This document shows, piece by piece, positions 32,852 to 42,900 of a DNA stretch of 64,000 nt; position 1 is the first letter of the stretch; each line of letters starts with the position of its first letter. A program made the position numbers and the translations under genes. Below the pieces are notes generated by a model. It worked only from the letters and a program-made list of their open reading frames with translations, was not told the DNA's origin and did no database searches. The DNA is from Nereocystis luetkeana (taxonomy: Eukaryota > Sar > Phaeophyceae > Laminariales > Laminariaceae). The stretch covers positions 1,881,457 to 1,945,456 of the forward strand of contig JARUPZ010000007.1 of the NCBI GenBank assembly GCA_031213475.1. Direction: 5' to 3'.

Positions 32852-33472
32852 CAGTATGGCTCTTGTTCTCACGTTAACTCCCCATCCATGTCCAAAATAT
32901 TGAATCCGTGATCACATCATCACAGACAGGCTACAAAAAAGTGTTTTAGAGTACATACCACGCATCACAGGTACCAGGTACGCACCAGGTTGTTTGTTGT
33001 TGTTGTTCTCACATTAACTCACAATTCAATGCAGTCCGTGGTCGCAGGACAGGCTCCAATAACTCTGGAGTGGAAGAAATACCTCAAGTAAAAACAGAGG
33101 CAAAAAAAAAAAAACAAAAAACAGGCATACGCACTCCACCACTGCGGACACCAGGGAAGCAAAAAGGAGACTATTAATAGAAGACAAAAACCTAAAAAAA
33201 GAAGATGAAGCTAAGCAAAACAAAAACAAAACTAAAACAGACGCAGATAGCAAAACGCGAAAAAAAGGCAAGGCAAAACGGACCATACTAACAAAGACAC
33301 AAAGAGGTACAAACGTGAATGAAAGAAAAATGAAAACAAAGAAGGGACAAAAAGCGATAATCACGGGCGGGGGGGAAAGAAAATACCAAAGGCAGGCACT
33401 GGAGCATACAGACACGCAAAGTTGCCCAGATGGCACCATGCTAGTTACTTGGGTCCCAAAGAAAGGAGTGCA

Positions 33473-36400
33473 TCATGACGATGATGGCCATAACCAGGCT
33501 TCAGTCTGTTGGGCAGACCGCCTCCCCTCCCCCCCCCCGCCATTCCCCCTCGTCCCCCTTTCGCCCCCCCCCTCTTCCCTGCCATTCTGCACACTCGCGT
33601 TGGCGTCAACGGCTGTGGTCGTGGTCGCAGCTATTCTATGCCGTTCTGCCGATGCCTCCTTCTCATCTGTATGCCATTTCCGCATGAAGGCCTCCGCCCC
33701 TTCCTCGACCCGTTGGAACCATCTGCCGGCTTTCTGTGCTGTCTCGCGCCACCCTTCGAGCTTGATGCCGAACTCCTTGAGGTCCTCCTCAAGGTACCTC
33801 ATCCAGTCCCACTCCTGTCCTCCGGAGTAACCCTTACCCCCACACATCTCCCCAAACATCACCCTCCTCGGCAGACGCTCCTCTCCCATTCGTGTCACAA
33901 AGCCCGCAAACAAGAGCCTACGTCTGCGTACCGTCGTCTCAACGCTTTCAGATGTTGTCCTGAGAAGCGCGCTAGCATAGGATAGAATGTGGTCTTCGCG
34001 CTTTCGTTTTCGCCACCCGATGCATCGGAGGAGCATCTTGTGGTGGACCTCCCGTAGCCTACCGTAATCAGTCTTGCTCGGGCTCCAAGTAACGCAACCG
34101 TAGAGCAACGTTTCGATCACCTCGGCTCTCAGCATTCGCACCTTCAGGCGTAGGCGCACACCCGGGCGGTCATAAATTTCCATCTTATACCGTCCGAAGC
34201 ATGCCCATGCCCTCTGGAGTCGACGCGTTACCTCGACACTTCTGCCCGTCCAATCTGCGCTGATAGCCCCGCCCAGATACACAAACTCGGTCGTTTGTTT
34301 GTACACTTGGCCGGCGGCGGTGACGGTGAACGGCACGTTCCCCCCATCTTTCGTTTGCAGACACATTATCTCCGTCTTGGCCTCCGAGACCGTCAGGCCG
34401 AAAGCGGCACATGCAGACACGATCACCGTCATCATCCTCTCCAGGCCGTTGGGTGATCTCGATACTATGCCTGCATCGTCGGCATAGAGCATAGCCCACA
34501 GTGTCTGGGCCTCTTTATCATTCCCCTGTCCGTCGGCGTGCCCGACCCGTGCCTTCCCCCTCTTCTTTTTCTTCTTCTCCTGCTTTTGTTGGAGTTGCAC
34601 CAAGCTGTCCGTGATGGCTTTATCAGCAGCGAAACGTTTCTCCGCCACACGCAGCACCGCTGTAAAAAACATGTTGAACAACAATGGCGCGAGCACACAC
34701 CCTTGCCGTAGGCCCTGTTTCACGTCGAACATATCTGAGCACTCGCCGTCATCCAGCCGCACGCATGCTCGCATGCCGTCGTGGAATTGGCGGATAACGG
34801 TGAGCATTCTAGGTGGCACCCCAAAGCGAGCCAAGACAGCCCACAGGAGGGTTCGGTCGACGGAGTCGTAGGCTTTGGTGAGGTCGACAAAGCACATGAA
34901 GAGCGGAGTGTCCTTCTTCCTTGCCAATTCCTGCAAGCGTCGCACCACGAACATCATGTCGACCGTCGATCGTTCGGGCCTAAAGCCACACTGCTCCTCC
35001 GGCAGGATGCCTTCCCGTTCGCAATAGTCGCTGAGTCGGCGCGCGATGACTTTGAGGAGCACTTTGCCGGCATGCGCGACTAGGGAAATGCCACGATAGT
35101 TACCACACTCCGTCCTGTCTTTCTTCTTGTGCAGCACCTTAATCGTTGCATCCTTCCATTGCTGCGGCACGACCCCTCCCCTCCACACAGCGACGATAAT
35201 CTCGTAGAAGCTTCCCAAGGTGTCCGAGTCTCCCTCGTCGGCCAGGACCTTCAGAAGTTCAGCTGGGAGACCATCAGGCCCAACCGCCTTGCGGTTCGCC
35301 ATCGCCCTGATCGCGTCTTCCACCTCGTATCTAGACGGGACGTCGTCCAGCGGACTGCACGAGGGCCAGACCTTGAGCTCATCGACGATAGTCGGATCGA
35401 GGGTCGATGACCTTGTGTTTAGCAGCTTATGGAACCACCTTACCCATCGTTCCCGGATGAGGCCTACGTCTCGTAGTAATCTACCTTCCTCGTCCCTGAT
35501 GTACTGCGAATGGAAAGTCCTCTTTCCTTCCACATTCATCCCCTTAAGGTGCTTGTAGAACCCAAACTGATCACCTTCTTGGATACGCCTTTCGAGTTGA
35601 CGGACGTATTCCTCGAAGAACTTCTGCACTCCGTCCGTCCTCGCACGTTTGAGCTGTTTAGTGGCAATCTTCACAGCTTTTCGCAGATTTTTGTCTTCCG
35701 GGTTAGCACGTAGTTGCGTCCTCGCATTTTCCTTCTCCTGCCATCGTGAGTGCACCTCTGCTTTTACCTCTTCGGGCGTACACCAGCCCAGCGGCCCTTG
35801 TTTTCGACTGGTATGAGGTGCTAGTTTAGCAGCAGTCGACAGCACGGTCTCCACCAGAGCAGTTGCCTTATCATCGACACTCCCAATTGTACCAGGCGGT
35901 GGGGGGGTAAGTTTGGTTATCTCCCTATTGAGGTCCGCTCGGAGACCGGGGTCTGCCATCAACCGTTGTAGATTAATAGCTCGTTTTCCGCTGCCTGCTT
36001 TTACCCTCCGATTCGGCGCGAACCGACCCAAGAGGCGAATATTGCAGACCACGAGGTTGTGGTCAGATTCATGCCGATCCTCTGGGGGTTTCCGTACTGT
36101 CATGTTGCGGACCAGGCGTCGATCAACTTGCCGAGTAAGGATGTAGTCTAGCCTACACTGACCCTTCCCGGAGTTTGGAGATTGGAAAGTGTACGACACT
36201 CCGCCAGTAGGTGTGGCAAAGAACGTGTTGAGGAGCGCAAGCCTGTTGTCATCTGCGAGGAGGAGTAGTCGCTCTCCGTTGTTGTTCAATTCATCGCGCC
36301 CGTATTTACCCATCACCTTACTGCCGGCACATCCGCTCTCTCGCTTGCCGGTGCGAGCATTTGCATCCAAGAGTACAAGTAGGTGATCCCCACTTGGGAC

Positions 36401-37252
36401 CCCCGAGACGACTTTGTTCAGTTCGTTCCAGAATTGATCTTTCTCGCGAACGGGTGCATCCAGTATCGGCGCATAGCCGACAACAAAAGAAACAGCATTT
36501 GATTTGCCCTCAAGTTGAATGCGAACTTTCATCAGTCTGGCACTAACGCACTCCACCTCGAGACCATCCTTGCCCACACCTGCCACAATAGACTCCCTGA
36601 CTGCTAGTCCTACACCATGGGTGCCCTTCCTCTCGTATTTGCTGCCGTCTGCTCCAGAGCAAAAAATCGTGTATCCAGCTGCTGTGAACGTGCTATGCCC
36701 GTCTCGCCTAGTCTCTTGGAGACCTACGACATCGCATCCTAGTTCCTGGCATACCTTCATGATGACCTCGCTGTGGCCGATGCCATTTTTGCCGTTGAAG
36801 GCGAGTGTGCGAACATTGAACGTACCCACGACGAGTTCCCCAGCTCTGTACCTAGCCCTAGCATCTGAGCGTAACCTTCGAGCTTCTCTGCGGCCTTTCC
36901 GACCTTGCCTCCTCTTCTTCCGTGCAGCGTGTTGTTTCTCCTCTACCCTCCGCTTTTCCCAGGCGGTGGGTTTCTTCCGTTCCGTGTTTTTTCGCCCGGC
37001 CCGGTTCGTGCCGAGGTTCCGACGTGCTGGGGGCAGCAATCCCAACGCGCCTCGACGCCCATCATCTCCTCGATGACGTCGAATGGGGTGCTTACTCACG
37101 TGGATCCTAGCCTCTCTTCTCCGTTCGCTACGAGTTCCACGCTTTCCGCGACGGTGATACGACACGGCTACCGCAGGCAATACTGCCGCGTGGAAAAAAT
37201 CCGCGAGAAATTTTTCCGCCATATCGCTGGCCATCACCGCCGGCTCGACCAT
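33473..37252 (-). CDS. Intact LINE (non-LTR retrotransposon) ORF: endonuclease plus reverse transcriptase
   Basis: A single 1259-residue frame opens at an ATG at 37252. The basic N-terminus is followed by an APE-type endonuclease (about residues 140-410): NVRTL, GLQET, LLDANARTG, CRLDYILT and ESDHNLVV supply the catalytic N, E, D, N and SDH. The reverse transcriptase (about 640-960) has NYRGISL, CGFRPERSTVD, FVDLTKAYDSVDR near 789, RQGCVLAPLLFN near 847 and the active-site YADD near 923. The tail has RRRRLLFAGFVTRMGEERLP near 1106-1125, common at LINE C-termini. No frame break is present, so the copy may be recent. I see no separate ORF1 and no clear A-tail. The clade (RTE-like or other) is not assigned. 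Confidence 0.95.
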   Translation of the reverse strand: MVEPAVMASDMAEKFLADFFHAAVLPAVAVSYHRRGKRGTRSERRREARIHVSKHPIRRHRGDDGRRGALGLLPPARRNLGTNRAGRKNTERKKPTAWEKRRVEEKQHAARKKRRQGRKGRREARRLRSDARARYRAGELVVGTFNVRTLAFNGKNGIGHSEVIMKVCQELGCDVVGLQETRRDGHSTFTAAGYTIFCSGADGSKYERKGTHGVGLAVRESIVAGVGKDGLEVECVSARLMKVRIQLEGKSNAVSFVVGYAPILDAPVREKDQFWNELNKVVSGVPSGDHLLVLLDANARTGKRESGCAGSKVMGKYGRDELNNNGERLLLLADDNRLALLNTFFATPTGGVSYTFQSPNSGKGQCRLDYILTRQVDRRLVRNMTVRKPPEDRHESDHNLVVCNIRLLGRFAPNRRVKAGSGKRAINLQRLMADPGLRADLNREITKLTPPPPGTIGSVDDKATALVETVLSTAAKLAPHTSRKQGPLGWCTPEEVKAEVHSRWQEKENARTQLRANPEDKNLRKAVKIATKQLKRARTDGVQKFFEEYVRQLERRIQEGDQFGFYKHLKGMNVEGKRTFHSQYIRDEEGRLLRDVGLIRERWVRWFHKLLNTRSSTLDPTIVDELKVWPSCSPLDDVPSRYEVEDAIRAMANRKAVGPDGLPAELLKVLADEGDSDTLGSFYEIIVAVWRGGVVPQQWKDATIKVLHKKKDRTECGNYRGISLVAHAGKVLLKVIARRLSDYCEREGILPEEQCGFRPERSTVDMMFVVRRLQELARKKDTPLFMCFVDLTKAYDSVDRTLLWAVLARFGVPPRMLTVIRQFHDGMRACVRLDDGECSDMFDVKQGLRQGCVLAPLLFNMFFTAVLRVAEKRFAADKAITDSLVQLQQKQEKKKKKRGKARVGHADGQGNDKEAQTLWAMLYADDAGIVSRSPNGLERMMTVIVSACAAFGLTVSEAKTEIMCLQTKDGGNVPFTVTAAGQVYKQTTEFVYLGGAISADWTGRSVEVTRRLQRAWACFGRYKMEIYDRPGVRLRLKVRMLRAEVIETLLYGCVTWSPSKTDYGRLREVHHKMLLRCIGWRKRKREDHILSYASALLRTTSESVETTVRRRRLLFAGFVTRMGEERLPRRVMFGEMCGGKGYSGGQEWDWMRYLEEDLKEFGIKLEGWRETAQKAGRWFQRVEEGAEAFMRKWHTDEKEASAERHRIAATTTTAVDANASVQNGREEGGGERGTRGNGGGGEGRRSAQQTEAWLWPSSS

Positions 37253-37489
37253 GCTCGAACGCTAGTTAGACGCGCAAGCAAGGTCAAGGCCGCGCTCCAC
37301 TGGGAGCTCTAGCACGTGTTGGGGAAGCCGCAGGCCGGAGCTCCACCCCGGCCGGGGAGCAGCCGAGGGAGGAATATAGTAGTATATGTTCGTGGGTTTG
37401 TAGTACGTACAGTGCTGCACACATCAGTAATCGCAGAAAACAATACTGGCGACAACAAAACCAACCCTAAACACGTACCTCAATATAAT

Positions 37490-37597
37490 ATTACGGGGGA
37501 CCATAGTAAATAGGACCAAACAATGTTAGTAAAAATAGGTAAATATATAGATTTTTGTGTATACCACAGGTCCTACTAACTATGGTCCCCCGTAATA
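37490..37597. mobile_element. TA-type MITE (family A)
   Basis: TTACGGGGGACCATAGTAAA at the left and CTATGGTCCCCCGTAA at the right, with TA on both flanks. It is intergenic, about 240 bp 5' of the LINE start codon. Confidence 0.87.
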
Positions 37598-39063
37598 GTA
37601 TCGAAACGATGTGTATAAAACATGTACCTGGTATGTATGTATGTATGTATGTAACGACGCCCACAACAAGAAACCTCCGCAACCACTATATAGTAGTACC
37701 TGGTACAACAACTAACTAATAACCACAAAAAGTTACTACACGGACGGGCGGAAGTTCCGCGAATCACGAACTAGGAACCGATCGGTTGAACTTACAGCTA
37801 GCTGGTGATGAGCTTGAAATAATGCGGAGCTCTAGACGGGAACGAGACTGCTGTTGTTGTCGCTGGAGAGGTCCCAGATATTCGTGGCCAAATAGATCGA
37901 TGGAAAAGTCGTGGTATTTTCACCGTGCCAGGTATTTACTGCGTGCTACCAGGTACCAGGTAGACGATTGTTGATAGATTGTAAAAAAATAACACAAACA
38001 AATGAATAATGCTGTATATCGGCGAGAGAGAGCAGATTGACCAATATTATTATCAATAGCACAGCGGCCAACTCTGCGATCAGCGTATAGCCGAAACCGC
38101 TCACTATCAACCGAGACAATCGTATAGAAGGTACGAATACTGACATAATATAATGAGGGGGGTGGTCACTGGTCGCACCTTGATGGTTATCTTAGTGAAT
38201 CTTTAAATCTTGTTCGGAGGTTTTGTGCTTGGCGCCTATAGCCGTGGCCCTCCGACCCGAAACCTATATACCATGGTATCTCTTGGTCAAAGTGCCGAAA
38301 TACAGTCAGTACGCGACATCAGTTAATATTATTATTTGCCTTTTCTGACAATCAATGTGCAGGGCGTTATTAATTCAAAATGAAAAAGCTGACATAATTC
38401 ATCGAACACCACTAACTTCATCGAACCAATTCTCCTTCCCTGCGTGTACTCACTTGCACCCCCACCATTTACCGAGATATTTTACCTACTTACTACTACT
38501 ATGTATCTATACGCCATAATATATATATATGCTTCCTACTCCGCATCTACATTCCACCCCCACGCCATGGGAAGTATATAGTCCTCCCTCCTCCTCCTCC
38601 CTATATTCTCTTATTTATTCTGGCTAAGGCTCGCGGATTATTGTGGTGTCAACGTTGAACACAAGCTCTTAAATTATACCACACCACCAGGTATTAGGAT
38701 TTTTTAGAGTTCCGTCCTCGCTGAGCACAAACGCTTACCAGGTATTATTAACCGTAGACACAGAAGATAAATAAGCTTGGTGTATAGGTTTCCTTCGTAT
38801 ACGGAGATTTCTTCTTTCAGGAATGTTTTGGCTTATTGATCAAATTGAATGTGAACGCTCATGGATGGCATGTATGTGGCAAGCCTATGGTAATAATAGA
38901 ATATATAGTTATACTCGTACCTGGTATTAATAGTGTTTATTATTAATAGCAGTAAATTCTTACTTTTATTTCGCCGTTTTTTTCAGCCTGAAATTATTAA
39001 CGACCAGGCATCAAAAAAATTCTTGACAGCTACGAGCACGTAGACTATTATTACTGCTGTTGT
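37598..39063. other. AT-rich intergenic stretch
   Basis: Noticeably more A/T-rich than the rest, with several TACCTGGTA and TATTAATAG words and (ATGT)n near 37633. The part at 38770-38870 shares blocks (GGTTTCCTT, TTCTTCTTTC) with 42926-43030. No gene was recognised. Confidence 0.5.
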
Positions 39064-39208
39064 TGCGTACCGTAGCGGGAAGGGGGGAGAAGAGCCTGCT
39101 AATAATTAAATGTGACCCCGGATCTGAGTTACGAGTTGGAAGGAGAGAGAGAAGAAGATGTGCGAAGATGATGAATGGGATGAGAAAAAAGAAAAGAAAA
39201 AAAAAGAC
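39064..39208 (+). mobile_element. 5'-truncated SINE copy upstream of the P450 gene
   Basis: Shares GTACCGTAGCGGGAAGGGG and ATCTGAGTTACGAGTTGGAA with the SINE at 44831-45178, and ends in an A-rich tail. It lies about 450 bp before the P450 start codon. A 9-bp insert (about ATAATTAAA) separates it from the sister copy at 39103-39112. Confidence 0.65.
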
Positions 39209-39663
39209 TATTACTGCTGATTGATGCCAATACTGATAGCACCAGGCGGGTAGATGCCGGTCGTGAACACCACCCTTAGATACGAGAGAGGAGAGTTTAG
39301 ATAGAGATCGTAGGAGTTAGGCGGGTAAAAAACACCTGGTACCAGGTCACGCAAGAGGATACCAAAGGCGGCGAAATACCCGCAGAAATGCTCAAGAACG
39401 TTTTTTTTTGTTGGCTGTTGGAAGAGAAGGTTCTTGGTAAAACCAAAACGCCTTACAAAATGGAACACCCCTTTATCCACATCATCGTTAGTAGAAAATG
39501 CAAGGAAGAGAGAGGCAGAACGTCCTTGCGCGCACCTGAAATAGCCAACCACCAAAGTTTGAGAGAGTGAGCTGACGACGCTGGGGGTCAACAGGTGGAA
39601 TACGAAGAACTCCTACTACAGCGGAAGTACCGACGACGTGAAGCCGCGTCCGGTCCCGAAAAT

Positions 39664-39921
39664 ATGGTTTCCGCTTCTTCTGCCGCAGGAGAAGTGCTCC
39701 TCTTCTTGCAGACGTCGTCAACACCGACGCTCTGCTGTCTCTCGCTCATGACGATCCTTGCTCTGATCGGAAGTCAATACATAATGTGGAGGTCATGGGA
39801 AGAATCGCGCGCGCGCAAGCACGTGCGCGTGCCGGGAGGGCGCCTGCCCTCGCCGGTTCCGGCGCTGCCCAAGTGGCTTGGCTTCATCGGCGGTCACACC
39901 TTGCTTGTGAAGCCTACCGGG
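39664..39921 (+). CDS. P450 exon 1 (membrane anchor, proline-rich hinge)
   Basis: The ATG at 39664 is the first in a frame open from 39595. It encodes MVSASSAAGEVLLFLQ, a hydrophobic span (CCLSLMTILALIGSQYIMW), a basic stretch, then LPSPVPALPKWLGFIGGHTL, the usual P450 hinge. Donor GTACGT begins at 39922, phase 0. Confidence 0.88.
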
Positions 39922-42900
39922 GTACGTTTGTTCGAAGAACTTGGTGCTTGCTGCTTCTGCGTGCTGCTTGCTGGTGTGTACTTGAACAATTGTTTCTTCG
40001 GACGACTGGCTGCTCTGCGAGTTCGACCGATGTTCTTAAATGCTGAAAACTCTGTGCTGACTCGTGCGAGGTCTCGACGCAGTACTTCTACCTATTCAAG
40101 CAGACTTGAGCGGCAAAAGTCGAAACTCGCCCTATACTGCTGTGCGCATCGTATTATGCGTTCCCTATTGGGCCGACCGCCTGTTGGAGTGGACATTGTG
40201 GAGCTTTTTTCCTGTGCATGTGCGGATGAACGGCGGACGTGTGAAAAAATGAAAAGTGAACAACGTTCAGTGTGCGTGTTGGTATTTATATCTTTCTTTC
40301 TTTTTTTACGACTGACTGGGTTTCTCGATCGCGTTGGTCAGTAGAGTTCAGCAGATATTCGGCGCTATGGTTGAAGCAGATTTTCGCCAGCCCGAAATCG
40401 GAAATTGTTCCTGGTGATTATTACATCCACTTAATTTATTTAATCGTCCATTGACTATCATCAACAATAACCCCCAGATTCATTAGAAACCAAAACCAAA
40501 ATCACGATACACCACAGAATAATTTCTGGCCCAGCCCACCACTACTGTATGTACTCCGTCACAAAGTACACAACACAAAGTACTATCCGTACTTAATTGT
40601 TGCACGCGTTTGTGAAGGTGTTACCTACTGAGCTACGGGGGTATAAGGCCGATCGATTTACCCAGCCCAGGGTAATCCTTATACCCCCCCCCCCCCCCGC
40701 CCTCTGAACGGCGGCGGGATCTGTGGGGCGTCGGTACCGTATATGGCCGTGCGCTAACCTACTCGCTTCGGTTCAATATCTGGGGAACACGGGAGATATA
40801 TCGTATGTCTTGAGGGACGCAGGCGCAAGCGCTTCTATACAGAAAAGGTTCGAAGTGAGATTCGTACCTGGTCCAGTGTCCTGCCGACGACGCCAGATGT
40901 GAAGATGTTCCCTATTAATACTGCTCTGAGCTATAGGGGTAAACGATCGATCGATTACCCATCAGCCCAGGGTAATAATCCTTGAAACGCATTCGTCCAA
41001 TCAATGCCGATTCCTTTCGAGCGTGTTCATCACAGTTTAGTTCGGGATTATCAGATGGCAAATAAAAGAATACTCGTATATATATACTCGTACGCAGTAG
41101 TACGAGTAGTAATAATATAAAGCCCAACTATTCTGGGAAATTGTTCTGTGCTCAAGGAACCGAGGTATTAGGCCGAGTATACGCGTCTTACTGGGCGGGA
41201 CGGTCGAAAATACCGGCAGAATCCTGCTATGGTATTGCGTTGAATGAGGCTGAAAGCCCGGTAGGTACCTATGCTGAGGTATTGGGATCGTATTTGTGGT
41301 ACGCAGGCGTATCTTAGATGGAAAATCAGGGGTTTTCCCAGCGAGGCACGAGCTTTGCTCTCAGCTCTCCCACGTGCACGAAAGGAATAAAGCTGCTCTT
41401 CTTCTATCTCTAAGCAAACAACACGCGTGAGGACGCAACACTCCTCAGAAACCCTCCCTGAGTGCTCCGCGAGCTTTCTGGAACAGTTCTACTCCGTTAC
41501 TCCAGGGTCCTAGTTAATTTTTGGAGCTGCCCATCAGTTTCCTCTGGAGGGTCAAACGTTAAGATTGTGGTATTGGGGCCAGAAATAATGAATATATTTT
41601 AAGATTTTTGGTTGAAGAATCATGATTGATTGATGTCCTCAATTAAAACAGGCAATAAGGACGAACAGTCCAACTATGAATACGACTCTGGAAAAAAACG
41701 GAAAACTGCTCAAGAAAGCTCTTGGAAAAACTAAGGGGAGCATCCTGAGGGGTCTACAGGTGTTTTTGACAGTCCCTCTGCGCAAATCGCGGGTTTTCGG
41801 CGAAAAAATTCAGTTGTTACACGGGTAGAGCCCTTCAATTTTCCCCCACAATAGTTGGTCTGCATTATATATTTCAGGGTGCAAATCGATACGACAACTG
41901 ATTTTGCTTTCGTACGGGACAAGAGGGCAAGTGTAGTCTAATGGTTGACGAGTTCTGATCGGCTCATTAGAGGTAGGGGTAGGTAACCCTCGACCATTGT
42001 GTCGAATCGGTGGTAAACCCCCGTCGCGTTGGTTGGGCCTTAACTACTATCAATAGTATTAATAGCTCTCCAATAACCCATTTACTATAATACCTGATAT
42101 ACCTGCTGACATGATACAAGTCAGGTACGGTACAGCTGTAGTGCAGAGTAAAGGGCTACCGGGCACACTAATTTAATGAGGAATTATTTTACAGCAGTAC
42201 TACTGCTGTAACTGTTGTAATAGCAAATTGCGGGGGGACATGAAACTGCAAAGAACATACCACCGTGAGCCTTGCGCACCATTCCGATTATTGCAGGTGA
42301 CGATGTCCCGACATTGTTTTACTTGTTCATGACCAATCGTGTTCCCTATCCCCAGGTACGTAGGTATCCCTACAGGTATTAATAGCAGTCTCTACGGGCT
42401 ATGCGTGCACTTCACGTTATTTTCTACCCGTCGACATCCAATCCAGCACATCATGTGTTCTTCACATGAAAACGCTATTTCTACTCAGTGTCCGTGCCGA
42501 TTCTTCGTCCTAAAGAAATACAAGCTCGGTGGTCACAAAACCACGGCATACAGATAAACTTAATATTACGGGGGGCCATAGTTAATAGGACCAAATATTG
42601 TTAGTAGATATGGTTAAATATATACCCTGGTAGCTTTTTTATGTATGCGATAGGTCGTTTTAACTATGGTCCCCCATAGTACTAATAACACGAACACATG
42701 TTTTATATATACGAAACAGCAGAGCAGTACATTGTGTTGCAGCAACAGGAGAGATTTGCCATCGTATTGGACTACGTATTATTATAGTAGAGGAGGCACA
42801 AGATACACACGCCAGCAATCCGGACACATTCGGAGAGAGAAGAATTAAAAAAGAAAACAAAAAGAGAGCCGCAGAGAAAAAAACGAACAAAGTAAAGTGA

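Noticed and set aside
33509-37312. Plus-strand frames of up to 185 codons opposite the LINE
   Set aside because: Antisense shadows of the LINE open frame, with no motifs.
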